Counted from the first letter of the stretch, positions 21,786-33,731 are shown. The stretch: DNA of 64,000 nt from Pseudoneurospora amorphoporcata (GCA_033297205.1 MU859234.1:1-64000), one strand, 5' to 3'. The notes: generated by a model from the sequence alone, not told the origin. Numbers and translations are program-made.

Positions 21786-23864
21786 TCAAGCCCGAATAAG
21801 TGGCTTTAGGAAGCTTAGTGCCTTGTGCAGACTCTTCCTGCTTCTTACGGTCTCATCCTGGGAGATGAAGGAATCTCCAGAGTCTCGCCTCTCGCGGACG
21901 TACTTGGGCCACGTGTTTGTAAGCACTAGGTACTTGATGCTAGACTGAGCGGCATCGAAGACGGCAGCGTCAAACGTTTGTGGGATATCGCCTGAGTAGT
22001 AAAGAGCTGCGTTACGGGGGTGTGTGGCGTGGGAGGTCGGTGGTGGGTCATCAAGAGGGAGGGTCTCGGCAGACTTGAACTCGCTCATGGGAGTCATGGA
22101 TACCGCTAGCGAGTCCGACTTGGAGACAATGTTGACCTCGCTGTCGTTTGTGGGCTTGTTCGATCCGGACCAGTTAACTTCCGCGAAGGGAGTAGCTCCA
22201 CCACGGTTGATATCTCCGTACATGTTCCTAGCGGCACGCTCAAAGATACCCTCAAGCTTACGCAGCTCGTGCCACGCAATGTTAATGGGAAACTCTGCGT
22301 CTCTGGTGCTGATGAACTCGGCATAAATACGAAGCGCCTTGGTAAACTGCTGGCGGACAACATCCGGCTCGGCGTTGTGACGGTTGCGGACGAAAGGAGG
22401 CGGAAGAGCGGCCTTCCACTCAGCCACGGCGGTGAGGAAAGCAATGTTCTCGCCCGAGAAATCGCGACGGGCAGAGAACTGGCGAAGAGGTTCCGGGTTC
22501 TTCTCAAGAACGTGCTCAAGAGCGGACATTGTGAGGACGCTATCATCGGTAGCGTTCTTGAAGTCTGGCTGAGATCCGTGGCCCATCTCCATGGTCGAGA
22601 GCTTCTTCCATGAATCTCTGACTCCGCTAGTGAAATGGTGTTCTCCAACCTTGGTTGAAGTTGGGCTAAGAGCAGGTCCGCTCTGGTCACTGCCCCGACG
22701 CTCGGCATTGCCGTCGTCGCTGCGGGCGCGCATCTTCTTGGACTCCCAAGTGGCAATCGACTCAAGTGTCTCCTGACGCAGGTTGTGGTGCTTACGAACC
22801 TGCCAGCAAGGGACAAAGATGGTGAAAATCTCCATGAACATGATGGAGAGTCCGATCCTGTTTGAACGAATAGTTAGATATTGCCATCTAGCGAGGAGGG
22901 AAAGCGCTAGACATACCATTGAGGCGGGACGAAAACCGCGTTCACCGGAGCCATGCCGGGAACGTAAAGAGCAATGAGCCACATAGGAGCCGCAGGCAAG
23001 CCAGCAATGCAGCAAGCCATGGTCTGGAGCTGCCAGCCGTGGGTGTCACGGATACCACGAGACTTCCAAAGAATAACGGGAGCAATAACCCAAGCCCAGA
23101 GAAACTGCCAGAACAGCGAAGGCCACCACTCCCAACCTCTGCCCTGCTGCATAGCGATCTCTGCAGGGGTGCCGTACACCTCAGTACCGGGGATGCCAAA
23201 GCTGGGGTGGAACTTGCGCGAGATCATGTAGATGATGATAACAACAAAGAGCTAAACGATGTTAGAGACGAGCCATGCAAGCTATAATGGTGCTACTCAC
23301 TTGAACAATCATGCCGATGGTAACGCAGGCAAACATCCTCTTCGAATAGTCCATCTTGCGCAAGCGGGCGATAAAGGTAAGCCCCTGTGACGGTTGCTGC
23401 CCGTGCTTTTCGTCGAATCGAGATTCCATCTGGCTCGGGGGACGAGCATAACGAGCCTGTGCCCTTGCGACATGAAGGAACTGACTGTTGCCGGCTTGGA
23501 AGAGGGCAATTCCGAAAGGAAACCAAATGCTCATGATCCAGAACTCGGCGACCTCGGGAGCCATGGGACCGATGCTGTAACCCAGCTGAACAGAGATCCA
23601 GTAGAGATGGAGAAGTGTGATGCCGGCAAAACTGAGAGCGAGACCGCGTATCCTAAGAGTTGGGAGATCACGCCTGAGCCAAAGGAAAACCATGCCAGCC
23701 ACCACCGCGGTCGTCCAGATAGCACCCCATACAATCCACCAAATACCAGTGGCATCGAGTCTCGGTCCAGGCTTGGTGTCGGGTGTGGTGCCAAACTCGG
23801 AGCCCAGAACCTGAGCCTGGGCAGCGGAGAAGTCGGCTCGTTGTATTAGGCGTAGCACAAACAT
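21786..23864 (-). CDS. Seven-transmembrane RGS protein (GprK/AtRGS1-like), 656 aa
   Basis: The exons are 23864-23301, 23251-22917 and 22857-21786 on the minus strand, with introns of 49 and 59 bp, giving 657 codons. The first half has a series of hydrophobic helices (for example WWIVWGAIWTTAVVAGMVFL, ITLLHLYWISVQLGY, FWIMSIWFPFGIALF, VTIGMIVQLFVVIIIYMI, LFWQFLWAWVIAPVI, IGLSIMFMEIFTIFVPC). The C-terminal half carries an RGS domain from about residue 411 (SALEHVLEKNPEPLRQFSARRDFSGENIAFL) to about 637 (TNTWPKYVRERR), split by a variable insert. Fungal proteins of this build are class VI receptors such as GprK of Aspergillus. They are thought to sense a signal at the plasma membrane and speed up GTP hydrolysis on a G-alpha subunit. 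The gene lies alone between two gene-poor intervals. Confidence 0.92.
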
Positions 23865-26800
23865 GATGTCGGATGCTGTAGTGTCGACGTCGAGAAGAGC
23901 GGAGCGGGTTACGGATATGGGTCGAAGCGACTCGGAGTGTCGTCAAGACACGTGGGAGGCTTAACCACTAAAGCGCAGTGTCATCTAGTAGTGTTGTTGA
24001 GTGGTTGGTATCCGACCAGTAGTAGGTGATGTTGATGTTTGTTGAAACGAGCGTGGTGAGTGGGTAGGCGAGCCAAGTGGGTTTTGTATCCTCCGAAGCC
24101 TAAGAACCGAACCCGTATGCAAAGCGACGAAAGAGCGACTTGAGCTGGACGTAACAGGAGTGAAAGAGAGTGTGATGGTGTGCGGCTCAGCTCACGATAT
24201 GTAAAACCAAAAACAGATGTGATGAGATGCACGGAGTATGTATGAAGGAGTCCCCGGGGCGATGCCGAGAGAGGTGGGAGAAGTCGAACAAGCCACATCC
24301 GAGGACGGGCACATGAATGATACATCACTGCTTCTTGCGGACATTTGTGTGCAAACCAGCTCGGTAAATGATGTCCAGGATAGCCCCAGGATGCCAGGAT
24401 TTGCAAGATGGTGCAGGATGAGTTTTGCAAGAAGTGGTTAGGGGGGGTGTAGATCCCGCGGGATACCTGAACATGGTGTGAACATGGGATTATTCCACTT
24501 GCGTAGACCTGAATGCATATCCCAGCCCAACCCAGCCCATTCCTAGCGTCACTCATTGCGCCCAGCTCTGATGCAGTGAGTCTGCTATCTCGCAAAATCT
24601 CTGTGTCTGCTGCGCCCAATCACAACCTTGACGAGCTTGCCCCTACTTGGCTGTTTCCGTCATTGCCGAGAATGTCTGGACTGTGCAAGTCGAAGGGGGA
24701 CCACGCAGCAGGTACCGTGACAGTGTGAAGGGTGGAGGACACTTGAACCATAATGTAAGTGGGCCAAGTAGGGTCCGAGACATCTCTTAGACAGGCAGGC
24801 CAACGGCCCGAACAGGAATATCCATACATACGCTGTAAAAATGGTGTAGTTTCCATTGTATAAGTAAGAGGAGAACACTTGGGCCTGTGATTGCAGATCG
24901 TTTCATCTCTCTGCCCAAAGCTCCATCTTCATCACATTTGCCGGTTCCCATGTGCCCAGTGGACCCCCCTATTGCCATGTCTAGGTATTGTCCACAGCCC
25001 GTGAACCCAAGGCGCTGGCTCGTTGGTCGGCAGATGGCTTGCAGAGGGCAGCGTGGTGGAAGCGACGCTTCTCCACGTCGATGTCGAGCACTGTGGGGAT
25101 GGTGTTTACATGGTTGTTAGGAGAGCGCCAAGTTGATGAAGAAATGAAGACAGCAGATAAGGACTTTTTCTCCAGGAACAGGGCAGGGGGATGGGATGGC
25201 GCCAGACGATAGCAGAAGAGAGTCGCTGTCGGGCCCGGAGATGATGGATATTCTAGGTGGGTGTTGACGACTAGACAGGGGAACATGATTCCATAGCAAA
25301 CCCTCAGAGACACCCTCCCTAGGAAGAAAGCCATGGTTGACTCGGCAAGTGTCTCTCCCAGCTTGGCGCGCTAAGCTCATTGTGTGGGCTCTGGATTGCC
25401 ATGGCGCTCTTTGGCTCTGTCGATCGCCATTCCAGTGTGCTGGCGACTGCGCGGTATTTGAGAGGGTACTTGAAAGACGAAACGTCGCAGTACCAGTGGG
25501 TGAAGCGATCACGACTCGAATTTGGGGAACCTTGATGGTTTTAGCGTTGCTGAAATAAAGGACCCTCTGCTCATTCAAACCAAGAGCAAGTATTTCTTGG
25601 TCCCATTCCCTGTGTTCAGCTCTTGAGGGTGCTGATGTTGGGCGGCCTTGCCGGCGGCGGCGAGGGTTTTGCTGACACTCGTCTCACTCTCCACGCCATG
25701 TCTGTGACTGGGTCAAGGTGTCTGTGCTGAGTGACGGTCTCGGGGTCAAGAGGTGGTACTGTCACCGAGGCCTTTGCGAACAGGGTGAATGCGTGAAAGC
25801 CATGTGGTTTCCGATTCCAGAGAATGTGGTTTGGTGAGAAAACAGCATCGTTCGTTAGTTCAAACTTTCGACACCTGCAGCCCAGAGTGTCATTGGGTTG
25901 CTGCCGCTGCTAGCACCTGTCAAGCCTGCTTACGTATTGGCTCCAGACATTTGTTGGGATGGAATCTCCGCGCCCAAGATCCACCAAATCTTGGCAACCA
26001 AGACCCGCTAGTATGGATTCGGTCACAGATTTACGCACCTAATTTTGTGGGCCAGGACCAGTACCTTACCAAAGTGCACACACACTCACTGTACCTTCTG
26101 TCTTCGGCGGCATCGGCCTCGTCTTCAGGGATGTCGCGCGAGGTTGTTAGTGCACTCCTACCTTCATACAATTTCCCCCTTCGGACCCCTTCAGTTCCTT
26201 CCTCACTCAACCCTCTTGAACCCTCTTGAACGCTCTTGCCCTGCTTAGGTCGCCAACGAACCGAAGACGAACATCCACCGCCAAACGTGAGGAACCTAAA
26301 TGACTGGCAGCATCGACCCGGTTCTTCTCCATCTTGATCGCGCTTGGTGCTGGCAAGATCGGGTCTGGATCGAGAGCAAGGTGGAATCTCTCATTTGCTT
26401 TGCGGGGGGTGACATCCATCTCTTACGTCAGATGTCTCTGTTCTTTCTCTGCTAAAAGATGCTGAAGCCCGTGTCGTCGACCTTGCAATTTCATGGCCAT
26501 CTATGGACGTCTGGCTTTTTTCAGCGGATCAACACTCACGGACACCACCAGCGTTCCCCATCACCTCACCTCATGACTCCTCCAATTGTTATCTATGCAA
26601 AATAGACACTAAGAAAACGTTTGAGCCGTTGTAACTGGTGAGCAGTGAAGAATCTTTCCCGTTGTTTGACGCTTGTCCTACCAGTTCGTTTGTGGATGGA
26701 GGCGGATGGACCCGTCCCCACTCCCCCCTTTGTGACGTATCGAAAGTGTCCAAATAAGACACCGCAATGACAATGACTTTTGAACGTGATATGGCTCTTT

Positions 26801-28566
26801 ATCACTCACTCCATCCGGGAAATAACGAATGCTACTCTCGACCGTTATCGACAGCCAACAGCTCGGAGAATCAACATGTCTACGGATTTACTGGTTACCA
26901 AAATATGTGAATGATCTGCTTCATCGATGTGATACTGATCGCAAATCCCCCCAGGTCATGTATGATCTACGCAGAGCACGGGGGATGTACCAACATGAGG
27001 GAATCACGATGGGCTCTGCGATGCAAAAACATGGTGAGGGTATCAAAATGAGGTCCTTGCTGAACCCCCGGATTGCCAGATTGCCGGATTTCGTAGAGGT
27101 ACCTCACTTTCTCGCTTCCCAAAACTTTCTGACCCAGACGAGCCAGGCGGACCGCTACCATCTCATCCCGCAGTTAGTTCCCTGTCGTCTTTCTGTTCTC
27201 TCGCTCGCTAACTATTTACTGCTACCTTGTTCGCCATTGGACACCACAGTTCCCTTACGGTGTGTGGGATCGAGGACCTTAGCTGGGTGCTGTAAGCCAC
27301 ATGCGCCCTGGCTTGAAGGAGGTTATTCCGAACAAGCATAATCCACGGACACTGCATGTACGGTACAGGAAGTACGATGTTATAGCGGAAGAGTCCCTTA
27401 TTTACGGTTCTCCCCCTGCCCTTTCTGTCCTTTTTTATCTCCTTCTTCTCCATAATGACTTCATTCCCGCTGCTTCTCGTCGCTCACAAACAGTCCGACA
27501 ATGTTCGGCGATGCTGCGGTCTTCCATCCAGCCACAATCTTCGGCCGTATCTCGATTTAGAGGGACCCCAACTCAACAGTTAATTATTTGTCTCTTACGA
27601 CTCAACGACACGTCGATACAACCTTGGTTGGAATTAGTGCTGGCCCCATGGTAACACACTGCAAGGGAGAGAGTCGTAATCAAGGGGCTGAATACACAAA
27701 AGGAACGCTATGCTCGCCAGCCCTCTTTAACGTTCCTTCTTCCAGTCCCTTTTGGAGTTTTTTTTTTGTCCCCCCCCTTCTCTCCCAGTTCCCCTCTTCC
27801 CGTCTTACATAAACCAAGGTGTGCACCGCACATTCTCAGAAGTTCAAGCACGCAAGCGCCCAAGTGTTGACTGTGCGCCGCAGCACTTGATCTAGGATCT
27901 AGTTGCGCTAGCCTTTTACCCAGCAACATTACCATTGGAAGATCTATCAGATTATCACGCCGCTAACTACGTCTGTAGAGGATCAGATGATGTTGTGTTA
28001 CAGTCCCGTAGGGCTGTTTGCTTGATCGCTCGACCAGCGCAAAGTGATATATGCATGATGCACGTCAGGCCCGTCCTAAACTACACTTCAGCGCGGCTAT
28101 ATCGCGGCTGCGGCAAAGATAGTAGGACGAGGTATGTCACTCCGATGCACAGGTCTGTTGCATTCATGGGACGTACTGAGGAGGCTATTGTGTCTATTCC
28201 GAGATTCATCGACCGCTAAACATCACTATTGTATCAAGTGGGCTGAGAAAGGATATTCTGTAAACCTCCCTTTGGGGTCCAACGGCGATACTATCCGTGT
28301 GAACGTCTCCAGGAAGTTCAGCGTCTTGTCGTTGGGTACTGGAGCCTGAAGTACCTACACAGTATCTCTGGGGAAGACATTGTCGTGTGTAAGTTGGCGA
28401 CTCCAACCTATGCGCGACACCACACAGACATTGTTCGGGTCTTGAACATCAGGTTTCCCCGGTATGCAGGGACACAAGAGGCTTTTCTTGCCACCTTTTA
28501 CCTGTTCAGCCCTCTGGTTTTTGATACTGTCACTATAGAGGCAGCGACCAGAAATCCCTTCCACCA
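23865..28566. other. Gene-poor interval of 4.7 kb
   Basis: No gene can be supported. The 5' side serves as the upstream region of the 7TM-RGS gene. Many short open frames occur, the longest at 26829-27341 (+, 170 codons), but none shows a motif, splice logic or codon pattern like the nearby genes. A small direct repeat (CCCTCTTGAA, twice) lies near 26209-26228. Base composition is normal, so it is not a RIP island. An unannotated non-coding transcript or a long regulatory region is possible. Confidence 0.5.
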
Positions 28567-29786
28567 TCAGGGCCCAGCCCCAGCCTTGTCATCCTTAGAT
28601 GCAGAGGTGTGTCCAGACACTGAGGGTTGCTCAGGCACGGGTAATTGTTCAGACACTGGGGTGTCTTCAGACACTAAAGAGTATTGAACAAAGAGGTGCT
28701 GGGAAGATATGATCTCATCCACATACTGCTTTACCATCGGTCGCATATTCGTCATAATCAGTGACAGAAGAGAAAGCAGTATCTCTCTGATAGTGCCCCT
28801 GGAGAAATAGAAGTCTTGAGCAAGTCAGCCTGCGATATCTTGAACTGGCTAAGTTCGGAACACTTACATATTACGATAGCAATACCGACACAGGACCCCA
28901 AAATGATCGAGAATCCCACAAAATACATAAACCGAGTGCAAATCTTGGCTATTCGATCGGGCCAAGGAATCTTGCTTTGAATCGTGGTACCGCCGGAGTT
29001 GTCTGTCGAGGAGCACTGGCTTTGGTCAACTGGCTCCTGGGGCTGGCTTTGGACAGTGCTATTCTCCGGCCCACAGGCAGTCTCGGTAGGTTTTGGTGGA
29101 GTGCCCCTTTCCTTGAGGTATCTCTCGAGAGACCTTGCTGTCCGACGTATTCTGCGTCGCAAGCGGTGCCTTCTCTCAAGAGCTACGTTCCAAGCTCTGA
29201 TTCTGTCGAGTCTTTCAGTGCTCATAGGTATGTTGCGCGAGTTTTGCTTCTGTTTGGGGCTGTTCGTTACAGTCCTCTTTGTGCACTGGAGTGTGTTCTG
29301 TATCTCCCAAGTCTGGGTCAGCAGAATGGTGTCGTTGATGTCAAGGTTAGATACCTTATCCATGTGTTTGGGGTTCTGGTTCTTGTACTTGGCCTCGTCT
29401 ATAGTTGTGTCTTTTGCTGTCTCGCCAGGTGACTTCCAAGCAAACGCCGAAGGGATAGAATCTCGAGACATGTTTAGTCGTCTCATGGTCACGCTGGTCA
29501 GACTACGCCAGCTCTTCCTTTCTGAACTTTGTACTGCCTGAGTATTGCCGCTGGTCTTGGATTGTGTCGACTTGCTGTCTTTGGGCTCCGTATAGGTCGT
29601 GGTATGCTCTGAGGTGGACTCCACGTTCAACCCGTAGATGTAATCAAGTGGTTTGGGCTTGGGAGGAGGCTTTAGAAGCCGACTGGGAGCAGACCCGAAG
29701 AGAGCGGGAATCCAAGTGTTCATCAATGAGTCGCGAGGGTGGGCACGTAAAGTTGAATCGTCGGGGGCTTGATGTGACTGGGCCAT
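28567..29786 (-). CDS. Orphan membrane protein, about 388 aa (3' end uncertain)
   Basis: The frame opens with a CACCATGG context at 29786 and runs without a break to 28758 (342 codons). The product is basic, with Ser/Thr/Gln-rich disorder, an Arg-rich block (RRHRLRRRIRRTARSLERYL) and a transmembrane helix (FMYFVGFSIILGSCVGIAIV). Directly after this helix lies a strong GTAAGT donor at 28867. Splicing to an AG at 28816-28815 (53-bp intron) moves into a frame open to 28567, which adds a second hydrophobic stretch (ILLSLLSLI) and a Val/Ser/Pro/Glu repeat tail, total 388 residues. Without splicing the protein ends at 28758. I do not recognise a family. The tail has imperfect repeats of the form VSExxPV/VPEQ. 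It is a possible lineage-specific gene. Confidence 0.55.
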
Positions 29787-30221
29787 GGTGGGAGCTGGTG
29801 CGTAAGTATCGTAAGACTCCTTTTGTCTGAAATGAGGCTCGGTTGGTTACCTATATTTGGATTACAACTGAAGTCAGAAGGGGCGTGTTATAGAGAAAGA
29901 GCGTTCGGTGGATGCTTGCCTTTATATCAAACATAGTGCAGCTACTAACTAATGCCTCGTCAAGAAAATTGAGTGATGGAAGGTGCCAGTCGGAGGAGGA
30001 AAGTGCGATTCCTTGACCTTCCATGTTGACCAAGTGGAACACAACCACATCGAGCTGATTTCGCGTCCTCTTCCATCGACAACTGATAACATGATGTTTC
30101 GTTGAGTCAAAGGCATCAACCACTTTCCGGACGATTCGATGACGATAAATGAAACAAATAATAGGTATATGTTTTCAAAGACTTCTGTTTGCATTGCAGT
30201 CCTTTGTCTCAGGAGGTTCTC
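29787..30221. promoter_or_regulatory. Upstream region of orphan membrane protein gene
   Basis: 435 bp lie between the orphan gene start and the stop of the acyl-CoA dehydrogenase, both on the minus strand. Short open frames carry no recognisable motif. Confidence 0.4.
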
Positions 30222-31538
30222 TCAGTAGCTCCTAGGCAATTCGAGCACCTTCTCAGAGATGTAGTTGAGAATCATCTCCCGGCTGACCGGAGCGATCCTA
30301 GGTACCAGACACTCCCTGAAGTATCGCTCAACATCATACTCGACAGCGTATCCCATCCCGCCGTGGGTTAGCACGGCTCTTTCGCACGCCGCAAAGGCTG
30401 CCTCCGCCGCCAGATACTTTGCGCTGTTGCATGCCACTCCGACCTCCTCCTGTCGAATGGATCCATCCGTCTTACTCGCATCGTATAACCTAGCGGCATG
30501 ATATGTCGCATGTTTCGCGGCCTCGAGCCTCATATACACATCCGCCAAAGGGTGAGCGATACCTTGGTTCTGTCCGATCGGTCGCTGGAAGACCACGCGC
30601 TCTCGAGCATACTCAGCCGCCTTACCCAGTGCCGCATATCCTAGCCCAAGTGCCTCGCCGGCGAGGAGACAACGTTCTGCATTCATGCCATGGAGAATGA
30701 TCTTGAACCCTTGTCCTTCCTTTCCGATTAGGGAATCGCCAGAGATGGGGTAGTTCTCGAAGAACACCTCATTGGCATCAACAGCTCGTCCGCCCATCTT
30801 CTTGATCTTGCTCACTTTCAACCGATGGTCGTATCTGCTCAGGTCGATGCAGAACAGAGACAGTCCCTCACTCGGCTTCTTAGCTTCCTCACGCGGCGTT
30901 GTTCGCGCTAAAAGCATCATCTTGTCTGCTATTTGGGCACACGTAATCCAGATCTTCTGTCCTGATACAGAGTAGGAGTAATCATCTTGTTTCTTGGCGA
31001 ATGTCTCTAGGCGCAGCGTGTCAAGACCGGCGTTGGGTTCGGTCACCCCAAAGCAGACGCGGAGCTTTCCTGCGATGATGTTCGGAATGGTCTGTTCAAG
31101 TTGTTCCTGCGTTCCGAACTTTGCGAGTGGTTGGGTAGCATAGACGTTGGCATGAATCGACTGAGCGCCCGCCATACCGGCCCCTGACTCGGCAATTGTC
31201 TGCATCATCATCGTCGCATCGGAGATACCAAGTCCGGCTCCTCCTAGTGCCTCTGGCAGGGCGATACCGAGCCATCCGTCTTGCGCCAGAGCAGCGTGGA
31301 ACTCGCTGGGATACTCCTCGGTCTGGTCATGTTGCCGCCAATATGTGTTTGGGAAATTGGAGCATATCTTCATCACAGCATCTCGTACCATGAGCTGGGA
31401 TTCGGTAAACCCTGCCGTTGCCATCAATTGGCGCCGTGCTGACGTGGAGAAGGCATTCTTGCCGCTCGCCGTCGATCGTGGCGTTATGCGCGGGAGGCAG
31501 CGGGCGGAGCGCGCCGCAACTTTGATGAACGTTGCCAT
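30222..31538 (-). CDS. Mitochondrial acyl-CoA dehydrogenase family flavoprotein, 438 aa
   Basis: This is a single open frame of 439 codons without introns. The N-terminus is basic and Ser/Ala/Arg-rich (residues 1 to about 40), a mitochondrial presequence. The acyl-CoA dehydrogenase core follows, with GIALPEALGGAGLGISD, the FAD/substrate motif VCFGVTEPNAG (about 161-171), KIWITCAQIADKMMLLAR and IGKEGQGFKIILHGMNAERCLLAGEALGLG. The C-terminal LTHGGMGYAVEYDVERYFRE block is present but reads RIAPVSREM where many short- and medium-chain enzymes have the catalytic Glu of EGTNQI. Glu288 in MNAER aligns with the helix-G catalytic Glu seen in isovaleryl-CoA dehydrogenase, so it is the likely base. The substrate may be a branched-chain or dicarboxylic acyl-CoA. 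It is divergent to a hot-dog dehydratase. Confidence 0.93.
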   Translation of the reverse strand: MATFIKVAARSARCLPRITPRSTASGKNAFSTSARRQLMATAGFTESQLMVRDAVMKICSNFPNTYWRQHDQTEEYPSEFHAALAQDGWLGIALPEALGGAGLGISDATMMMQTIAESGAGMAGAQSIHANVYATQPLAKFGTQEQLEQTIPNIIAGKLRVCFGVTEPNAGLDTLRLETFAKKQDDYSYSVSGQKIWITCAQIADKMMLLARTTPREEAKKPSEGLSLFCIDLSRYDHRLKVSKIKKMGGRAVDANEVFFENYPISGDSLIGKEGQGFKIILHGMNAERCLLAGEALGLGYAALGKAAEYARERVVFQRPIGQNQGIAHPLADVYMRLEAAKHATYHAARLYDASKTDGSIRQEEVGVACNSAKYLAAEAAFAACERAVLTHGGMGYAVEYDVERYFRECLVPRIAPVSREMILNYISEKVLELPRSY

Positions 31539-31971
31539 TGTTGACGCTCAAACGAAAGTTAAAAGGTACGAAACAAGAACGAGACCAGCGGTTTCAGCCA
31601 ATCCATCATATGATGCTTGTGAGCTACCAAATCAAGGCAGGCGTGAGTCGATAAGTAAGGTAGTGGACCCATATCCAGGTCATGACAAGGGATTGCGACG
31701 TTGGAGTTGAGCGACGATTCAGGGGCGCAAGGGGTAATGACAGCCGAACTCCAACCCCCAAGAACCCCAAAATGCGGGGTAAACCACCACAGGCGGTTAT
31801 TGCGTAGTGCATTGAGCTTGATCAACGGCATCGTTTCGGTGATACTTGGCCAAATTCCCAAGTCATTTCCTTCTGTAAACAGCAATTTATTAAGAAATGT
31901 TCCGCTTGTAGAACATTTCAACATCATCATCACAACTTTTCCTCTCCAAATCCAACATCTTTTGTGCAAAA
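31539..31971. promoter_or_regulatory. Divergent promoter, acyl-CoA dehydrogenase / dehydratase
   Basis: 433 bp separate the two start codons. Shared control of the two acyl-CoA enzymes is inferred from the arrangement. I did not find a copy of the CCTCGG/CCGAGG fatty-acid response element (Far1/Far2 site) that I could be sure of. Confidence 0.5.
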
Positions 31972-33123
31972 ATGACAGTCCTACGAACAGCTCTGAGCCG
32001 GCAAACGCGACCACTCAATCTCCGCGCTATGTCCAGGCCGAGGTCCCTCAGCACCAGCAGCATCACCGCCAGCGAAGCAGCAAGCCAGATGCTGCACACA
32101 TTCCAGGACAAGACTATTGTCCGAAAACAGACTCTAGACGGCAATCAGCTGCAAAAGTTGTGTCTCACACTGGGCCGGAGGTATGGCCTAGGCCCCCAAC
32201 TGGACCTCACGCTCGGCTGTCCCCCAAACGGAACACCAGTACCGCCGGGATACCATCTGGTGTACTTTACGCCATCAGAACTGGAGGAGGATCTTGGCGC
32301 CGATGGCACAGATCGCACCTTCAACGCACCCGCGCCCTTTACGCGGCGCATGTGGGCAGGAGGACAGATGCGGTGGAACGACGGTACCGAGCTGAGGGTG
32401 GGCGAGCAGGTGGAGGAACACACAAAGCTTATCACCGCCGTGGCGAAGAAGAGTCGTGATGGCAGCGAGATGGTTCTGGTGGAGGTGAACAAGGAGTTCT
32501 GGGGTGAACGGGGCTTGGCGGTGGTGGACCAAAGGTGAGTTTTGTCTTGAAACTTTTAACACCAAACTGAAAGAAAGCGATAAGGAAAAAGTGTTGTTTA
32601 TACTTTTTTTTGGTTATTACCACACAGATCTTGGATATACCGAAAGGAAATCGACCTTTCGACAATAGGCGAAACAACGTCAACAAAGTCCCCACTTCCT
32701 CCACCGCGAGGCAAGTCAGAAGTGCGAGATGTCGTGGTCGGTGACAACCCGTTGCCAGATCGGGTGTTCGAATGGTCGCCGGCGGCCTTGTTTCGCTTCT
32801 CGGCTCTCACCTTCAACGCGCACATGATTCACTACAACGAAAGCTGGGCGCGGGACGTCGAGAACCACCCCGGCGTGGTCGTGCATGGGCCGCTGAACCT
32901 GATCAACATGCTCGATTACTGGCGAGACGTTCACCGGGTGGAGGGGTCCGTCTTGGAGGAGATCTCGTACAGGGCTACGGCGCCGATATACGCTGGCGAG
33001 GAGTATACGATGTCGAGCTCCAAGATGAATACGGATTATGGCATCTTTGAGGTATTAGTGAAGAAGGGGGATCAGCTTTGCATGACGGGACATATTAGCG
33101 AGGCTACGAGTTGGAGTTATTAG
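31972..33123 (+). CDS. Mitochondrial hot-dog dehydratase (HTD2 / mesaconyl-C4-CoA hydratase-like), 352 aa
   Basis: The exons are 31972-32534 and 32628-33123, with a 93-bp intron, giving 353 codons. The start gives a basic Ser/Arg/Thr-rich presequence (TVLRTALSRQTRPLNLRAMS). The N-terminal hot-dog half has the FTRRMWAGGQMRW motif. The C-terminal MaoC-like half has FSALTFNAHMIHYNESWARD followed by HPGVVVHGPLNLINML, the hydratase signature with the catalytic His region. This two-domain plan is that of fungal Htd2-type 3-hydroxyacyl-thioester dehydratases and mesaconyl-C4-CoA hydratases. It may act in mitochondrial fatty acid synthesis or in breakdown of branched or dicarboxylic acids; the sequence alone does not decide. 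Its head-to-head neighbour is an acyl-CoA dehydrogenase. Confidence 0.9.
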
Positions 33124-33731
33124 TGAGGATGGATGATGAGCTTGATTATACCAACTTGGCGATAAATTAGTTAGTGGACAAGACCTTCACTGAATGTTCT
33201 TGAACTTTTGGCAATAACACTGTGCATGTTGAAATCGCAAAAAAAGGTTGCGAGTGGTTGGAGGTGCGTTGTGCCTCAGTGAAGTGCCGAAACACCTCCC
33301 ACCTATTTTTCTTTCATCGTCAAAAAATTGTCCAAAAATGGAAGCCAAAAAAAAAAAAAATTAAAAATTAAAAAAAATTAAAATTGAAACGCTTTGGGGG
33401 AATTTGGTGGGCATAGGGAAGTCGCAACTGAGACCGTCGGGTCGCACCTTCTCCAGACTGGCGGTCGGAGGGTATATAAGAAGAAAGAACGATGGAGAGC
33501 AGCAAGTGAAATGGGAAACAGCGAGCAGTAACCGACAGCAATTCCGTCCGTTGTACATCAACCAACATGCCACGCATGTTTTACACTTGTCTGCCTGCGA
33601 ACATATGAATCAACGCAAAAAGATCAACCAAAAAAAAGAAAAAAAAAAAAAAAAAAAAAAAAAAATCGCTTTGGGCGATGTAAACAAACACCAAAAAGCA
33701 TCGTGAAAAGCTGCAAAAAGCAAAGTTTTAT
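33124..33731. other. Intergenic, A-tract rich
   Basis: This region holds the 3' flank of the dehydratase gene and downstream DNA of tRNA-Ser. It has several A-runs (about 33347-33400) and an uninterrupted A27 at about 33639-33665. No gene is supported; an open frame at 33404-33706 merely runs through low-complexity lysine codons. Confidence 0.6.
33715..33719 (-). terminator. Pol III terminator of tRNA-Ser
   Basis: A run of five T on the minus strand lies 12 bases past the 3' end of the tRNA gene. Confidence 0.7.

Noticed and set aside
26829..27341. 170-codon open frame in the 23.9-28.6 kb gap
   Set aside because: No motif, no conserved start context, no splice extension, and random-like amino-acid composition.
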